Shown: positions 63,763-64,000 of the stretch, in pieces
Position numbering within the stretch: the first letter of the stretch is position 1
Layout of the letters: each line of letters opens with the position of its first letter
From: Planctomycetota bacterium
GTDB taxonomy: Bacteria; Planctomycetota; Planctomycetia; Planctomycetales; Planctomycetaceae
Direction: 5' to 3'
NCBI GenBank assembly: GCA_018242525.1
Contig: JAFEBS010000017.1
Span: 306,623 to 370,622, forward strand
DNA: 64,000 nt
Notes under the pieces: generated by a model
Seen by the model: only the letters and a program-made list of their open reading frames with translations
Database searches by the model: none
What the model was told of the DNA's origin: nothing
Made by a program: the position numbers and the translations under genes

Positions 63763-64000
63763 ATGACCATGAAATCACACACGGAATACCTGACCTTCAA
63801 CCTGCCGGCTCGGATGGCATTCGAGAACATCACGCCGAAAATCGAAGAGATCGTCCAGAAGAGCGGGGTCAGGGAGGGCTTGCTCTTATGTAATGCAATG
63901 CACATTACGGCGTCTGTTTTTATCAACGACGACGAACCGGGTCTGCACGAGGACTACAAGCAGTGGCTGGAAGGTCCAGGGCGGGTTAGTTCTTCACAAA
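63763..64000 (+). CDS. YjbQ family (UPF0047) protein, 3' end outside window
   Basis: This is a small gene open to the window end. From ATG 63763 (preceded by GGGAAGGTGA) it encodes [20 protein letters not shown], then [39 protein letters not shown] and the start of the next helix. These blocks match the YjbQ/UPF0047 family, a beta-barrel fold whose E. coli member has weak thiamine-phosphate synthase activity. At about 79 of a usual 140 residues it is truncated by the window. The true physiological function of the family is unsettled. Confidence 0.8.
   Translation, partial: MTMKSHTEYLTFNLPARMAFENITPKIEEIVQKSGVREGLLLCNAMHITASVFINDDEPGLHEDYKQWLEGPGRVSSSQ

Overview
The window looks like chromosomal DNA of a planctomycete (order Planctomycetales). 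I infer this from family content, since no marker gene such as 16S rRNA is present. The indicators are a Cys-rich exported protein with tandem YTV-type repeats, a Ser/Thr kinase fused to PEGA, DUF1080-like and leucine-rich repeat segments, an exported HExxH-type peptidase of the DUF1570 kind, two MnmE-like GTPases, clusters of DUF58/VWA/transglutaminase membrane proteins, a squalene/phytoene synthase-type enzyme and large ABC-2 permease pairs. Base composition is moderately GC-rich by eye, and most genes sit in short operons of two to four.

Layout. 1-8.3 kb: a 5'-truncated MnmE-like GTPase, a hypothetical gene, an exported metallopeptidase, then aldo/keto reductase, ABC ATPase and a large exported membrane protein on the minus strand, a MITE-like hairpin element and an esterase. 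8.6-12.8 kb: a small exported protein, a RodA/FtsW-family protein, CinA, a toxin-antitoxin pair whose VapC toxin is broken by two frameshifts, and a transposase remnant. 12.9-25.4 kb: two DUF58 proteins, an isochorismatase-type hydrolase, TPR proteins (one frameshifted), two VWA-domain membrane proteins, a lipase-like hydrolase and a TgpA-like transglutaminase. 25.4-31.7 kb: rpsT and an RNA-repair locus. 31.7-43 kb: metallophosphoesterase, HpnD-like synthase, YHS-like exported protein, SppA, an ABC-2 exporter operon and a group II intron remnant. 43.7-64 kb: the modular kinase, pgk, an Rrf2 regulator next to a c-type haem protein, RDD protein, mnmE, yidC, a phosphoesterase, a GH51-like arabinofuranosidase, the YTV protein and the start of a YjbQ-family gene.

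The most interesting region is 25.9-31.6 kb. Divergently arranged are rtcR (CARF-type sensor plus sigma-54 AAA+ activator) and an operon of rsr (TROVE/Ro60 homologue), a 0.7 kb non-coding stretch and rtcB (RNA ligase). A well-spaced sigma-54 promoter precedes rsr, and a perfect palindrome lies about 100 bp upstream of it. The non-coding stretch is not decayed tRNA. It holds four units that share a conserved 20-nt 5' motif, a conserved CTTGTC 3' motif and compensatory inner and outer stems, the expected architecture of bacterial Y RNAs (YrlA type). Two units carry circularly permuted tRNA-like bodies (tRNA 3' half before 5' half), one carries only a T-arm-like hairpin, and one is a minimal stem-loop. 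A complete conventional tRNA-Arg(UCG)-like gene is embedded among them. The picture is a stress-induced operon that makes a Ro60-type ring protein, several different tRNA-mimicking RNA adaptors and an RNA ligase together.

Limits: all calls rest on reading the sequence and remembered family motifs. No database search or folding program was run, and start codons were chosen by eye.
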